A stretch of 64,000 nucleotides of DNA from Macrostomum hystrix (Eukaryota; Platyhelminthes; Macrostomidae): the NCBI GenBank assembly GCA_950097015.1, contig CATNEN010000007.1:3720001-3784000 (forward strand), in the 5' to 3' direction. The position numbers were made by a program, and so were the translations under genes. The notes under the pieces are model-generated. The model was not told the origin of the DNA and did not search any database. It worked only from the letters and a program-made list of their open reading frames with translations. Every line of letters begins with the position of its first letter. The stretch's first letter is position 1. Below are positions 1-15,147 of the stretch, piece by piece.

Positions 1-79
1 TCTATTTCCCGTCGAATATATTGACCCACATTCGATGGGTAAATTTTATGTATGCCATGTAAATTCTAAAAATCGACAG

Positions 80-2804
80 GACCCTGCTGCGTCTCCAGTC
101 GACAAAGGTATTCTCAGCTGGGTGCAGGAGGCCAATGAGCAAGGTAAGCCATTGTGAAGCCATGATTTCGGGAGCCCTTTCTGATTTTCTAAATGACTTC
201 TAAATCCAATTAATTTTCCCAAACCATCCCCTAAAGACAAGCAGGTGGCCTACAATCTTTTGAAGGCCATCGGCTCCAACCGAGGTGGCGGCTCCGGCTT
301 TGAGGGCCTCGGCATCAACGGAACCGCTGCAGCCGCCTTTGATCTTAACGGTCAGCGTCGGCTTCATCGCAGAGGAGGCCCGCCGCTGCCGCCACCTGAA
401 GATCGGCACACCTTCGGCAGGAGGACTCGACCGCCGACACCGCAGAGACCGCTGCGGCAGTCACGGCAGTCAGCTACGGCTGGGCCTGCGTGAGTGGTCT
501 CGATAGGAATAGAGTGTCTCGATGGGATCAGAGTGTCTCGATGGGATCAGAGAGTCTCGATGGGATCAGAGTGTCTCGATGGGATCGGAGTGTCTCGATG
601 GGATCAGAGTGTCTCGATGGGATCAGAGTGTCTCGATGGGATCAGAGTGTCTCGATGGGATCAGAGAGTCTCGATGGGATCAGAGTGTCTCGATGGGATC
701 AGAGTGTCTCGATGGGATCAGAGTGTCTCGATGGGATCAGAGTGTCTCGATGGGATCAGAGTGTCTCGATGGGATCAGAGAGTCTCGATGGGATCAGAGT
801 ATCTCGATGGGATTAGTGTGGGGTCAGAAATTAGAAATTAGATTTCTGATCTAATCTCCCACTGTGGCATCCAGCCATTCCAGGGCAGCCAGTGTGGTCA
901 GACCACTCGGCCTCACCTCGGGTTGTCGCAGATGTGCCCGGTAATCCGCTGCTCCCACGAGTGCATCTTCCTTTGCACATTTCCTCACTTTACTAGAATA
1001 GCAGTTTCTACTGGGCCCCAGTTCGGGAAATTCAGACATTAAAAATTAATTTTTTTCAGCGGCAGCGCTTACACTCCGCCTCTGTTTGCCGGTGTTGAAG
1101 ACAACTACTCAGCTGCGAGGAGCCGAGTTCATCCGGCGAGACTGTCCGCTGACTATGTGCATCCGGGATCCGGGTTCACGGTGAGTCTGAGATCCTACCT
1201 AAGAATCTGGGATTCCAATCCCAATATCTCAAGTTTGACGATCTGAAATCCCAAAAGTCTCAAACCACTAGAAAGTCAACGAAGTAGCCTCAAATCCCAA
1301 CAGCCTCAGCCCAGTAACCTCAAATCCCAACAGCCTCAGCCCAGTAGCCTCAAATCCCAACAGCCTCAGCCCAGAAGACTCAAATCCCAACAGCCTCAGC
1401 CCAGTAGCCTCAAATCCCAACAGCCTCAGCCCAGTAGCCTCAAATCCCAACAGCCTCAGCCCGGTAGCCTCAAATCCCAAAAGCCTCAGCCCAGTAGCCT
1501 CAAATCCCAACAGCCTCAGCCCAGTAGCCTCAAATCCCAACAGCCTCAGCCCAGTAGCCTCAAATCCCAACAGCCTCAGCCCGGTAGCCTCAAATCCCAA
1601 AAGCCTCAGCCCAGTAACCTCAAATCCCAACAGCCTCAGCATAGTAGCCTCAAATCCCAACAGCCTCAGCCCAGTAGCCTCAAATCCCAACAGCCTCAGC
1701 CCAGTAGCCTCAAATCCCAACAGCCTCAGCCCGGTAGCCTCAAATCCCAAAAGCCTCAGCCCAGTAGCCTCAAATCCCAACAGCCTCAGCCCGGTAGCCT
1801 CAAATCCCAACAGCCTCAGCCCAGTAGCCTCAAATCCCAACAGCTTCAGCCCGGTAGCCTCAAATCCCAACAGCTTCAGCCCGGTAGCCTTAAATCCCAA
1901 CAGCCTCAGCCCGGTAGCCTCAAATCCCAACAGCTTCAGCCCGGTAGCCTCAAATCCCAACAGCTTCAGCCCGGTAGCCTCAAATCCCAACAGCCTCAGC
2001 ATAGTAGCCTCAAATCCCAAAAGCCTCAGCCCAGTAGCCTCAAATCCTAACAGCTTCAGCCCGGCAGCCTCAAATCCCAACAGCCTCAGCCCAGAAGCCT
2101 CAAATCCCAACAGCTTCAGCCCGGTAGCCTCAAATCCCAACAGCCTCAGCCCAGTAGCCTCAAATCCCAACAGCTTCAGCCCGGTAGCCTCAAATCCCAA
2201 CAGCCTCAGCCCAGTAGCCTCAAATCCCAACAGCCTCAGCCCAGTAGCCTCAAATCCCAACAGCCTCAGCCCGGTAGCCTCAAATCCCAACAGCCTCAGC
2301 CCAGTAGCCTCAAATCCCAACAGCCTCAGCCCAGTAGCCTCAAATCCCAACAGCCTCAGCCCAGTAGCCTCAAATCCCAACAGCCTCAGCCCAGTAGCCT
2401 CAAATCCCAACAGCCTCAGCCCAGTAGCCTCAAATCCCAACAGCCTCAGCCCAGTAGCCTCAAATCCCAACAGCCTCAGCCCAGTAGCCTCAAATCCCAA
2501 CAGCCTCAGCCCAGTAGCCTCAAATCCCAACAGCCTCAGCCCAGTAGCCTCAAATCCCAACAGCCTCAGCCCAGTAGCCTCAAATCCCAACAGCCTCAGC
2601 CCAGTAGCCTCAAATCCCAACAGCCTCAGCCCGGTAGCCTCAAATCCCAACAGCCTCAGAGCCTCATGCCAAACTGATCCCCATCCACAGAACGCGTGTC
2701 CACCCTACCGCAGCAACTTTGTGGTGCACCCGGACTGGGTCTCTGAGCAGACCGCACCGGCACCACCTCCGAGGGCGCTTCGCAGATCGAACCCTGAGAA
2801 ATGA
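80..2804 (+). CDS. Unrecognised protein, C-terminal four exons
   Basis: I do not recognise this gene. Four exons join in one frame: 80-143, 237-489, 1060-1180 and 2691-2804, ending at TGA 2802-2804. Every junction has AG/GT borders and matching phase (1, 2, 0). The peptide opens with DPAASPVDKGILSWVQEANE, then a Gly/Ala and Pro/Arg-rich stretch, then YTPPLFAGVEDNYSAA, and ends with CPPYRSNFVVHPDWVSEQ and a Pro/Arg tail. There is no signal peptide or membrane segment in the visible part. Upstream exons with the start codon lie outside the window. The short conserved-looking aromatic/proline motifs suggest a structural protein, but this is only an impression. Introns 2 and 3 are largely filled by a 19-bp and a 30-bp tandem array. 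Confidence 0.6.
497..818. repeat. 19-bp minisatellite, intron 2 of first gene
   Basis: About 17 head-to-tail copies of GTCTCGATGGGATCAGAGT with few substitutions. The array starts within about 10 bp of the splice donor at 490. The unit is not a multiple of three, so all three frames stay open across it by chance. Confidence 0.95.
1284..2660. repeat. 30-bp minisatellite, intron 3 of first gene
   Basis: About 46 copies of a 30-bp unit that begins CCTCAAATCCCAACAGCCTC and continues AGCCCAGTAG. Variants are mostly CAGT/CGGT and CCTC/CTTC, plus two copies reading CATAGT. The array ends about 30 bp before the acceptor of the last exon. It yields a 460-codon antisense open frame (repeat LRLLGFEATG) that is not a gene. 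Confidence 0.95.
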
Positions 2805-2865
2805 GGCTGCAGGAAGCGGCTAATGTGATGCCTACTTTATTGATTTCTTTTCTGATCAAACAGCA

Positions 2866-3049
2866 GGGATTCGACAGCTGGGATTTGACAGCTGGGATTT
2901 GACAGCTGGGATTTGACAGCTGGGATTTGACAGCTGGGATTTGACAGCTGGGATTTGACAGCTGGGATTTGACAGCTGGGATTTGACAGCTGGGATTTGA
3001 CAGCTGGGATTTGACAGCTGGGATTTGACAGCTGGGATTTGACAGCTGG
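2866..3049. repeat. 15-bp minisatellite, 3' of first gene
   Basis: About 12 near-perfect copies of GGGATTTGACAGCTG, 60 bp after the stop codon, probably in the 3' UTR or just beyond. It shares the core TGGGATTTGA with the complement of the 30-bp intron array next to it. Confidence 0.95.
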
Positions 3050-3192
3050 AATGTAACAGTCACAAAAGTACCTTAACTCGAACTTGTAACGGGATTCACT
3101 AAATTTTGCCAACTACACGCTTTAGCTATCAACTATAATATTCACTCTCCGAAGAAAAACTATTCACTGTTGTTCTTAGACTTGTTTTTATA

Positions 3193-3198
3193 AATAAA
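3193..3198 (+). terminator. Possible polyadenylation signal
   Basis: AATAAA about 390 bp after the stop codon of the first gene, following the 15-bp array. No other canonical signal was noticed closer to the stop. Confidence 0.3.
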
Positions 3199-3361
3199 AC
3201 GACCTTTTAAGAATAGTATTTTCTGATATTTTCTCTAATTGTTTTCAGATTTCATATTTCCCTATTTGCGAGTTCATTGAAGCTCAGCATGCTGATGCCA
3301 GTAGACTGTCTGTGTATGAATTCTTAAATTATGAAACAATAAATAGACTAGAAATGTCAAT

Positions 3362-3690
3362 CTACTTCTCTCTCGACTTCTCCTATGTATCTATTTATTA
3401 ACTTCTCTCTCCACATCTCCCATCTATCTACTTCTCTCAGCACTTATTCTATATATATAATTCTCTCTCTCCACTTCTCCCATCTATCTACTGCTCTCAG
3501 CACTTATTCTATATGTCCACTTCTCACTCTCCACGTCTCCTGTCTATCTACTTCTCTCAGCACTTCTTTTATATATCTACTTCTCTCTCTCCACTTCTCC
3601 CATCTATCTACTTCTCTCTCCACATCTCCCATCTATCTACTTCCCTCTCTCCACTTCTCCTGTCTATCCACTTCTCTCAACATCTATATA
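3362..3690. repeat. Degenerate pyrimidine-rich tandem repeat, ~27-31 bp
   Basis: Degenerate copies built from CACTTCTCCCATCTATCTAC and TTCTCTCT, lying between the first and second genes. The copies are much more diverged than in neighbouring arrays, which suggests an older or less homogenised array. No gene is seen between 2805 and 4056. Confidence 0.85.
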
Positions 3691-4056
3691 CTTCACTTCA
3701 TTTATCCTATGAATCTACTTGCCAATCGCCCTCCCCTTTAGACTTTGTTACGAGTATTCATTTTCCTTGCCAATAAGGAAAGCCTTGGAAGCGGCAATCA
3801 CATTAATGAAGCATTATTAATGAAGCGAATGGTCTTGCTGCAAATGACTGTACAATGCATTGCCCTTCAACTATATCTGATCCCACTCTCCAAGAATCCC
3901 TTCCATTCCCACTCCCAAGCAAGCTAATCCCATTCGTCGCCATCCGGCACAAAAGTACAAATGCGTGCAGTGGAGTCGAGCTGGCGAATGAACGCATAAA
4001 TACTGAGGCAGACAGCTGGCTAAGAGCCTGACAACAGGCACCCGACTCGCTGATCA

Positions 4057-7821
<3,765 letters not shown>

Positions 7822-9036
7822 GAAAGCCGACCGTTGCATATTGAGAAGCATCGAGAAAAGATTGCAGATTTCATACCTCATGCGTAAATTAGCTCGCCGT
7901 GACTGCTATTTAACTCGCTTGAAATTTATAAACTTTTATACATCAAATGCTACTCGTGAGTAGTCCCAATAGTGACTATTTAGATTAACTCTTTACTCCT
8001 ACGCATGGGTATTGTATTTCCTTAGTTTTTCAATCTTATTCTTTCCAAATTCAGACATACGAGTATGGAAGGAATTTCCATATTTGATATGGAAATTAAT
8101 GACCAGACGGAGCAATTTATTCACTAAAAGGTATAATTAACAAAATAAGAAAATAGGAAATATTTCAAGCTTAATGTTACTTTAAGTAGGCAGGTACTGA
8201 AGTATTATATTATATCTTAAAGTATACATACAAATTTACCATTCCCGTTAGTTGAAGCACGCGCCCGTGTTGGCGAGTGAATTTTAAATAGCAGACTAGA
8301 GCTCTCCCTATCTTCAGAAAAGTTAAAACGCACTCAGGGGAGCGACTCAAGTGGCCGACACAACTTTCGTTTATAAATTTTTTTTAGCAAGAATTTTCTG
8401 GCTCAGCGTCCGGAGTTACGAGTAGAACAGTACTGACAGTGCTGGACTCATTCTCGTGGTCTCAATTAGCATTTTTCGAGTGCCTGTCATTCATATACCG
8501 ATGACCGAGTCGTTTCCTGCCAGTCATGAGTCTGAGACTGAGAGAACTGGCTGCTCACAACTGCCCGCCCGCTGTGCTCAAGTAATCTTGTCCGGCATTC
8601 CAGCATAGGAGAGATCGACTCCGGAAATTCGCAATGGGGATCGGTAGGAAAGAAGACGCCAATGCCAAATTAATCCCTACTCTGGCAGCGCGGAAGAGGA
8701 GCTGGGATAAGAGCCAGGAAGTGGCTCAGCCACTGACTGGGAACTGGGATTATTAATACAACTAATGCAGCAATAAGTGAATGCTGATGAATGCTTGAAT
8801 GCTGAGCGTGGATGCGCTTCTGATAGGACAGGCAAGATCGATCAGCCGAAAAAGAAATCTGACAATTAAAAAAAGAAGGATAGCGGAAAGAAACAGCCGC
8901 ACAGACAGCTGGCAGAGGAGCGTGGGTGGAGTGCTCTGCTATTGGCTGTCACCGCAGCCCCAGGTGCATAACAGTGCCGGGCAGAGGGCCGGGCTCGGTG
9001 CGCCTAAGACTCACACATTCTCGCTCTGCCCGTACA
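7822..9036. other. Intergenic stretch, no gene seen
   Basis: AT-rich near 7900-8250. It contains TACGAGTAT at 8058 and TACGAGTA at 8417. Short open frames here have no coding character. The part next to 9036 may hold the 5' UTR or first exon of the following GPCR. Confidence 0.5.
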
Positions 9037-9045
9037 GCCTACCCG

Positions 9046-11772
9046 ATGCAGCTGCAGAGCAATGCCAGCCTGTGCCCGGATCCGGGAGCCCGAGACGGCG
9101 ACCCCGTGGTGGCTGCCAGCGAGCTTCTGGTGCTGCCGATCTGTGTCTGCGGCATCCTGGGCAATGTCTTCAACCTGCTGGTGCTGACGGACCGGGCGAT
9201 GCGCCACTCGCTGGGGCCGCACGAGGGCAGCGCCAACTGCGGCCTGGTGGCCCTGGCCATCAGCGACCTGCTGTTCTGCCTCGCCGCCTTCCCGTTCGCC
9301 TTCGCGCCCAACCTGTCGGACAGCCGGGCCGGGCCCGCTCACCTGTACGGCAGGGCCAACGCCGCCGTCATCAGCACCTTCATCATGGCCTCCACGCTGC
9401 TGACGGTCATTCTAGCGACCGAGCGCTACGCGGCTGTTTGTCATCCGCTGACCGCCCGACGGCGGCTGAGCCTGCGCCGCACCCAGACTCTGGTGGCGGG
9501 CGCCTTCGCCTTCTCGGCGCTGTTCAACCTGCCGCTGCTGTGGGGCACCAAGTCGGTCGCCTGCCTGCAGCCGGTGGGCAACTCCTCAGGGCGCTACGCT
9601 GAGTTGTTCTTCGTGGAGCGGGTGACCATCGTGGACCACCGGGTGGACACCGCCTACCGGGCATTGTGGGCCGTCATCGGCAACTTTGTGCCCCTGGCGC
9701 TGCTGCTCTACTGCAACGCCCGCCTGTTTGTTAGCGTCAAGCGGGCCCTGGGACAGCGGCGCCAGATGACGTCACGCCTGACCTCTGCGGCTGCCCTCAG
9801 CCTGGGACATGAGAATCCGAGTGAGTACCAGATCCTTGCCCATGGCACAGCCTGCGGGCACACACTCGCTACATTCGTTTGTGAGGCAGCCATTTGAGCG
9901 AAGGCTGTGTACTTGTGTGCTATATGTGCTCAGGGCACAGCGGCAGGCTGCGAGTCGACTGTCACCAAATGATGCACCATTGCCCAGAGCCCCCTCCGAA
10001 TAGTATAAAAATAATAATAAATATAATTACAGGAGGGCTGCGGGCAAGGGCACATTATCTGGTGACAGTATTGGTGTAGACAGAGAGGAGGCATTTCTGC
10101 CCATTCTGCTGGCTTCTGAGCACACGCACACAGATACCGTACACAGGCACACACTCACACAGGTGTGTACACAGCCCTGACTTTCTCATCGTCAGGCAGT
10201 CACACCGCGGCTGCGCTGCAAATGAATGTGACCTCGCCGCGGAATCCAGCTCAGAGACTGGTGCGAGCGCGTTAGACCACTCTGCCACTCACCCCCATTA
10301 GCGAATAGTATTATAATATTATCATTATTTTTTTACAGTCGGTCACACCACATCATCTTACAGTGAGCAATAGTTCTCAGTTGAGAATATCGCTGCAAAC
10401 AGATGTTAACCTCCTTACTGTTTAAATCAAATATGACAACTGGAGGTGGAACTGGCAGCATTGGAAAGTAAGAGAAAATAATCGAATCACGGATCCAGCT
10501 CGGACTGGAGCTCGTTGGAGTACTCTTACCGACGGAGATGAAAGTGATCCTCTTTGCAATTCTGATCAGTCCCGGTGATAAGCGGGGCGGGGGGAGACGA
10601 GAGGGCGAGGCGGCACTTTTCAGTTGCTACAGAAAATGACCTGGCGAAACGGAAGGATAAACGAAGTAGAAGAACCTACTTTTAAGAAGAAAATGCGTGG
10701 GATACTTTGATACCTGCAAATTTAGTTATTGACGGGATAATTGAAATTGGGACCAAATGAAATTCATCAATTTTATTATCAAGGTGAAACGACTCAAGCG
10801 ACTTAAGCGATTATCCCATGAAAAAACAACTCAGTCCCCCCAGGTGAAACTGATCCATCAGGTGAAACTGATCCATCAGGTGAAACTGATCCATCAGGTG
10901 AAACTGATCCATCAGGTGAAACTGATCCATCAGGTGAAACTGATCCATCAGGTGAAACTGATCCATCAGGTGAAACTGATCCATCAGGTGAAACTGATCC
11001 ATCAGGTGAAACTGATCCATCAGGTGAAACTGATCCATCAGGTGAAACTGATCCATCAGGTGAAACTGATCCATCAGGTGAAACTGATCCATCAGGTGAA
11101 ACTGATCCATCAGGTGAAACTGATCCATCAGGTGAAACTGATCCATCAGGTGAAACTGATCCATCAGGTGAAACTGATCCATCAGGTGAAACTGATCCAT
11201 CAGGTGAAACTGATGCATCAGGTGAAACTGATCCATCAGGTGAAACTAATCCATCAGGTGAAACTGATCCATCAGGTGAAACTGATCCATCATGTGAAAC
11301 TGATCCATCATGTGAAACTGATCCATCATGTGAAACTGAACAATCCAAAAATGGTCCCTCAGATGATAAAAGCACCACACTGACTATCACGCTGGTGTGC
11401 ATCGTGGTGATGTTCCTCGTGCTGGTGGCTCCCAGTGAGACCCTGAAGCTGTACTCATTGCTGAGTTGCTCGCAGCAGTCGCACAACGCTAGCCACGCAG
11501 CGCCCCTGAGCCTGGAGAGCAACCTGTCCTACCGCCGCATCGAGGCCGTCACCAACTGCATGCAGAGCCTCAGCTTCTGCCTGAACTTTCTGCTCTATTG
11601 CTTTGCCCTGCGCTCGTTTCGCCGCGCCCTTCTCCGCATCGTCTGCCACCGGCTGCAGGGCAGGCAGCTGGGCGGAGCGGAGCTAGTCCGCCTTGCCGCT
11701 CACGGCCCGCCGGCCAGGCGAGCCAGACGGCAGCCAATCAGGGGAGAGCAGCTCGACAGCTTGGCTGATTAA
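9046..11772 (+). CDS. Class A peptide-type GPCR with hexapeptide-repeat loop
   Basis: Exon 1 is 9046-9820 (start MQLQSNASLC, with an N-glycosylation site; a pyrimidine tract and AG at 9036 suggest a 5'-UTR intron). It covers TM1 (GILGNVFNLLVL), TM2 (LAISDLLF), TM3 ending TERY (residues 125-128), TM4 and TM5. Exon 2 carries TM6 (TLVCIVVMFLVLVAPSE) and TM7 (CLNFLLYCFALRSFRRAL, an NxxxY variant) and stops at 11770. Exon 1 ends in phase 1, and two acceptors fit. The one at 10844 keeps an open run of GETDPS repeats in the third intracellular loop (567 aa). The one at 11363 skips it (394 aa). TM6-TM7 resemble FMRFamide-type receptors, but the ligand is unproven. The intron holds an inverted SINE pair. 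Confidence 0.85.
9905..10002 (+). mobile_element. Partial SINE (family A), sense copy
   Basis: The stretch TGTCACCAAATGATGCACCA with flanking TGTGCTCAG and CATTGCC matches the body of the SINE at 27303-27645, in the same orientation. The head is missing. It lies tail-to-tail with the next, minus-strand copy. Confidence 0.65.
10025..10297 (-). mobile_element. tRNA-derived SINE (family A)
   Basis: Read on the minus strand, it starts with a tRNA-like head: GTGGCAGAGTGGTCTAACGC (A-box region), then GAGCTGGATTCCGCGG (B-box region). The body includes GAGAAAGTCAGGGC and GTGAGTGTGTGCCTGTGTAC and ends near GCAGCCCTCCTG. Its body matches the copy at 27303-27645 closely. The head is not a functional tRNA because the acceptor stem and T-arm do not close. 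Confidence 0.75.
10844..11340 (+). repeat. 18-bp minisatellite, probably coding (GETDPS)n
   Basis: About 27 copies of GGTGAAACTGATCCATCA. The frame that reads GETDPS has no stop and runs straight into TM6 of the GPCR. The last three copies read CETDPS and the array ends CETEQSKNGPSDDK. Each unit contains CAG|GTGAAA, so it also looks like an acceptor plus a donor. Confidence 0.95.
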
Positions 11773-11961
11773 TTCGCCTTTGACGAGTCAAGGACTCTGG
11801 TCGAGTGATTATTCAGTGTCTCGCATGTCGCATGACTCACTGTGCGTTGACTGTCTCATTAATGAGAGAGATTTTCACATTGCTTCAACTGATTAGCTGT
11901 GCATCTATTGATCTAAACTTGATCATCTCATCTATGAGTTTTTAGTTTCCAAGCTTTTTCA

Positions 11962-11967
11962 AATAAA
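11962..11967 (+). terminator. Possible polyadenylation signal of GPCR gene
   Basis: AATAAA about 190 bp after the GPCR stop codon. Confidence 0.4.
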
Positions 11968-12041
11968 TAGTTCAAGAGATGTGATTGCAACAAATAGTCA
12001 CACATGAATCCATTGGAGCTTAGCATGGATTGGAGTTTAGC

Positions 12042-12217
12042 TTCATATACACCTGAGCCTCATTCATATTCACCTGAGCCTCATTCATATTCACCTGAGC
12101 CTCATTCATATTCACCTGAGCCTCATTCATATTCACCTGAGCCTCATTCATATACACCTGAGCCTCATTCATATTCACCTGAGCCTCATTCATATACACC
12201 TGAGCCTCATTCATATT
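12042..12217. repeat. 21-bp minisatellite
   Basis: Eight copies of a 21-bp unit containing CACCTGAGCCTCATTCATAT, with TATTC/TATAC variants, downstream of the GPCR. A short open frame (repeat YSPEPHS) runs across it but has no context of a gene. Confidence 0.95.
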
Positions 12218-12249
12218 ATGTAGTCAAACCTGAGCACATATAATTGAGT

Positions 12250-13845
12250 CCATAGAAATACTGAGTGTCGCATTCGCAGTGAGATTTCAGCCATCTAAGA
12301 TGTTGGGAATCAGGGCCTTAGCAGGAGACTGAATGAGAAGCAGATTTACATGGCAGGGAAAAACAACTCGATGGTACCAGAAGCAGAAGACTTTGAGTTT
12401 CTGGCCTAGAGATGTCATTATATCCACATGTGAAAGAGAACATGCTGTGAGGTACAGTTTCAAGAAAATCCAACGATATAGTTCTTATCTGACACACAGG
12501 TTAAAATGTGCTCTAACATCAGCTTGCACTTCCAAAAAGTAAACAGAAGTTTGACTATATTTAGTATTTGTTTAGGGAATAATAAAGCGAGGGCAAGTAG
12601 CAGACCTGACGCAGACAAAAACAGTGGGGCCAATTAATTTCTTTGACTTCAAAGTTTGCCCCAGCAAAACCTTTTCAGGCTCTTATATGGCACTCCTGAT
12701 TAACTTACCTGCTGTTGGCAGTCGATAAGAAGGGGAAAGCAGTCAGTGTCCACAAAATTCGGCCCGAAGCAAATTTAATTGATTGAAAGCTAGAATTTTC
12801 TAATGGAACACAGGGCGATACAGCAGCAGCAGCAGCAGCAAAGTTAAGCAAGCCGGCCAACTCAAAGCTGTGAGGGATTAACAAAATTCGCATGGATGAA
12901 AGCTGGTTGCTAAGCAACAGAAAATTAAGCCAGAGTCAAAGTTCTCTGGCTGACTCGCTCCCGCCTCCGAACTCTGCCCGAAACTGACAGTTCCATCAGC
13001 CAATGTCGCGAGCCAGAATGAATTCTCGCCGGCCCCTCCACCCCAGTCTCTGCCGCCTGGTCGTTCCCATGGGATCAGAGGGCCGGCGCAGAGACACAGG
13101 GAGGCTGCGAATAGAAAGCTGGCGAAGCGTGACCACTGAATGAGGTTGACAGGATCTCCTGGCTGAGACAGCTTTGGCGTATCCGGCCTGGCGAAGACAA
13201 ACCATTTCTGCGTGCGCTGCAATACAACTGGCGTAAAGTGCATCTCGGTGATGCGCATGTGGCTTAATTAAATTTTTATCGTTCAACTTGCATAATTGTA
13301 CATGTATACCTTGATACAGTACGGCTACACATACAGATAGCATTTTAAGTGATTCATTCATTCATTGAGTCATTCTCGTTTGACTCTTAAAGGACTCAGT
13401 CAGTCCAGGCTTGACAGCTTATTTTTAGCATTGAATCAGTCAGTATACACGCCTGCTGAAACTGTAATGGGATTCTGAACGAATACAATATAAATTCAAA
13501 GCCTTTTTGCGATAGACGCTCTCGTTGGTGTTCTAGTATATATCTCTCCAGCCATGGTCTTAGCACTTGGAGAGTATTGTTTTGGCCATAGACAGTTCAT
13601 TTTTTTTTTTTTTGCTTTGTGCATTTAGATCCTCTGTTAACCACGGTTTTAGTGCTTAAATGTCTATGGCCACGAGTGTTCGCAGCTTGGACTTCTTGCA
13701 GATGGTCTTTACTCTTGTCCATAGACTATAGAAGTTAGTCAACCAAAGGCTTAACGATTAATTAAACGACTCAGGGTCGCTCTTTGGCCAAAAGCTTTTA
13801 ATGCACACAAATGCATTAAGCAGGCATCAAGAGTCCACTAGTCGT
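12250..13845. other. Intergenic stretch, no gene seen
   Basis: No convincing exon on either strand. There is a short (CAG)n run at 12820-12840. A perfect 12-bp inverted repeat, TGGCCATAGACA (13583) and TGTCTATGGCCA (13661), flanks a poly-T tract. Confidence 0.5.
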
Positions 13846-13966
13846 TTAACAGTAGAAGTACCACGAGGCATTTGAAATAACGATTTGGGAAGTAGGCAGT
13901 GGGTATTTAAAAAACCTCCCGTGGTATTGCCCCAGAGAGAAAATAGTGTGGTGTTTCTACTGTTAA
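13846..13966. mobile_element. 121-bp TTAA-flanked MITE (piggyBac-like)
   Basis: Both ends are TTAA followed inward by inverted repeats: CAGTAGAAGTACCAC on the left and CAGTAGAAACACCAC (complement of the right end) on the right, 13 of 15 matching. The interior is non-coding. TTAA target duplication with short terminal inverted repeats is typical of piggyBac-type elements. No transposase is present, so it would be non-autonomous. Confidence 0.6.
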
Positions 13967-14360
13967 TAAGTCGATCAGTTATCACCCTAAAAATTGTCTT
14001 GCACTTATATTTAAGGAGAAGTAGAAAAAAAATATAGTTGACAATATAATTACCAACAGCCAACCCAGGAAGAATAATGTACTTTTCAGAGGCAACCACA
14101 TAGCTCGTATTTAATCCCCTATCTCGTCTGATTTACTTCCCTAGATTTAAAAAAGTTCATTACAACTTCATTAAACTTCTTGAGTAGATAGCTCGAGTAG
14201 ATATCTTGAGTATGTTCATAGAAGATACATGTTGCTCCCGTATTCACAGCTTCCGAGTGGAAACTATTTTTCTGTGGTGTCCGATTTCTATTTTTATGTC
14301 CCAATTGTTACAGACAGTATCCATTAGGCTTCCATGTGAATTAGAGCTGTAAAACCAAGA

Positions 14361-14535
14361 GAGTAGAATAGAGTAGAATAGAATAGAATAGAATAGAATA
14401 GAATAGAATAGAATAGAATAGAATAGAATAGAATAGAATAGAATAGAACAGAATAGAATAGAATAGAATAGAATAGAATAGAATAGAATAGAATAGAATA
14501 GAATAGAATAGAATAGATTATAATAGAATAGAACA
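14361..14535. repeat. (GAATA)n microsatellite
   Basis: About 33 copies of the pentamer GAATA with a few point changes, degenerating at the right end. Confidence 0.97.
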
Positions 14536-14539
14536 TAAT

Positions 14540-15147
14540 ATAATATAATCGAATGCGAAAGAATAGAAGGCAGAGAAGGACAGACACAATAAGAATCGAG
14601 TAGGAAGGTAAAAGCTTCAAGGCGAACTGAGATTTCGGTTATTTAATTCTTCGAATCACTAGAATGGAAAAATCTAACTTCCGAGCCTTAACAGCAGGTA
14701 AAGTACATTTACGAGCATAGATTAAGCACCTGTCATTAGCTTCCTGACTAGACTAACAAGTAAATCAAGCTCTGGGTTGAAGGCGCTTGATTATAAGTTC
14801 TCAGATTTCCTAACTCTCAGTATGAAGACCGCAGATCTAATTTCACACCTGTCAAGAGCATTTCGTCTTGCGCGCAGGCCAGTTACAGCACGGTAAGCTA
14901 AATGTGGCACATTGGCCGAGATTATTTTGCCTTAAGTTTCTCCTTCACTCTGTATTGAAAATCCTGAATTGTGCACATGCTCATCGCCGCCATTTTGAAA
15001 TTCGAGTGCAATGTCGCACCCTCAATCATCGCGGGGGATAATTTATGTAGGAGCCGACGCTTTAGTAGGCGGACCGAGATAGCGAGCAGTTACCGTGTAT
15101 TTTCTGTCTCAGCAAGTTTTCAAAATTCTGATAACAAAAATCATCGC
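14540..15147. other. Intergenic stretch, no gene seen
   Basis: Unique sequence with no supported exon. It lies 3' of the small secreted protein gene and could include its 3' UTR. Confidence 0.4.

Noticed and set aside
1268-2650. 460-codon leucine-rich-looking minus-strand frame
   Set aside because: Only a translation of the 30-bp array inside intron 3 of the first gene; not a true leucine-rich repeat protein.
10210-10297. tRNA-like sequence as a functional tRNA gene
   Set aside because: A and B boxes are present, but stems do not close and the sequence continues into a repeated body, so it is a SINE head. The same applies to 27303, 28440, 37870, 55190 and 57340.
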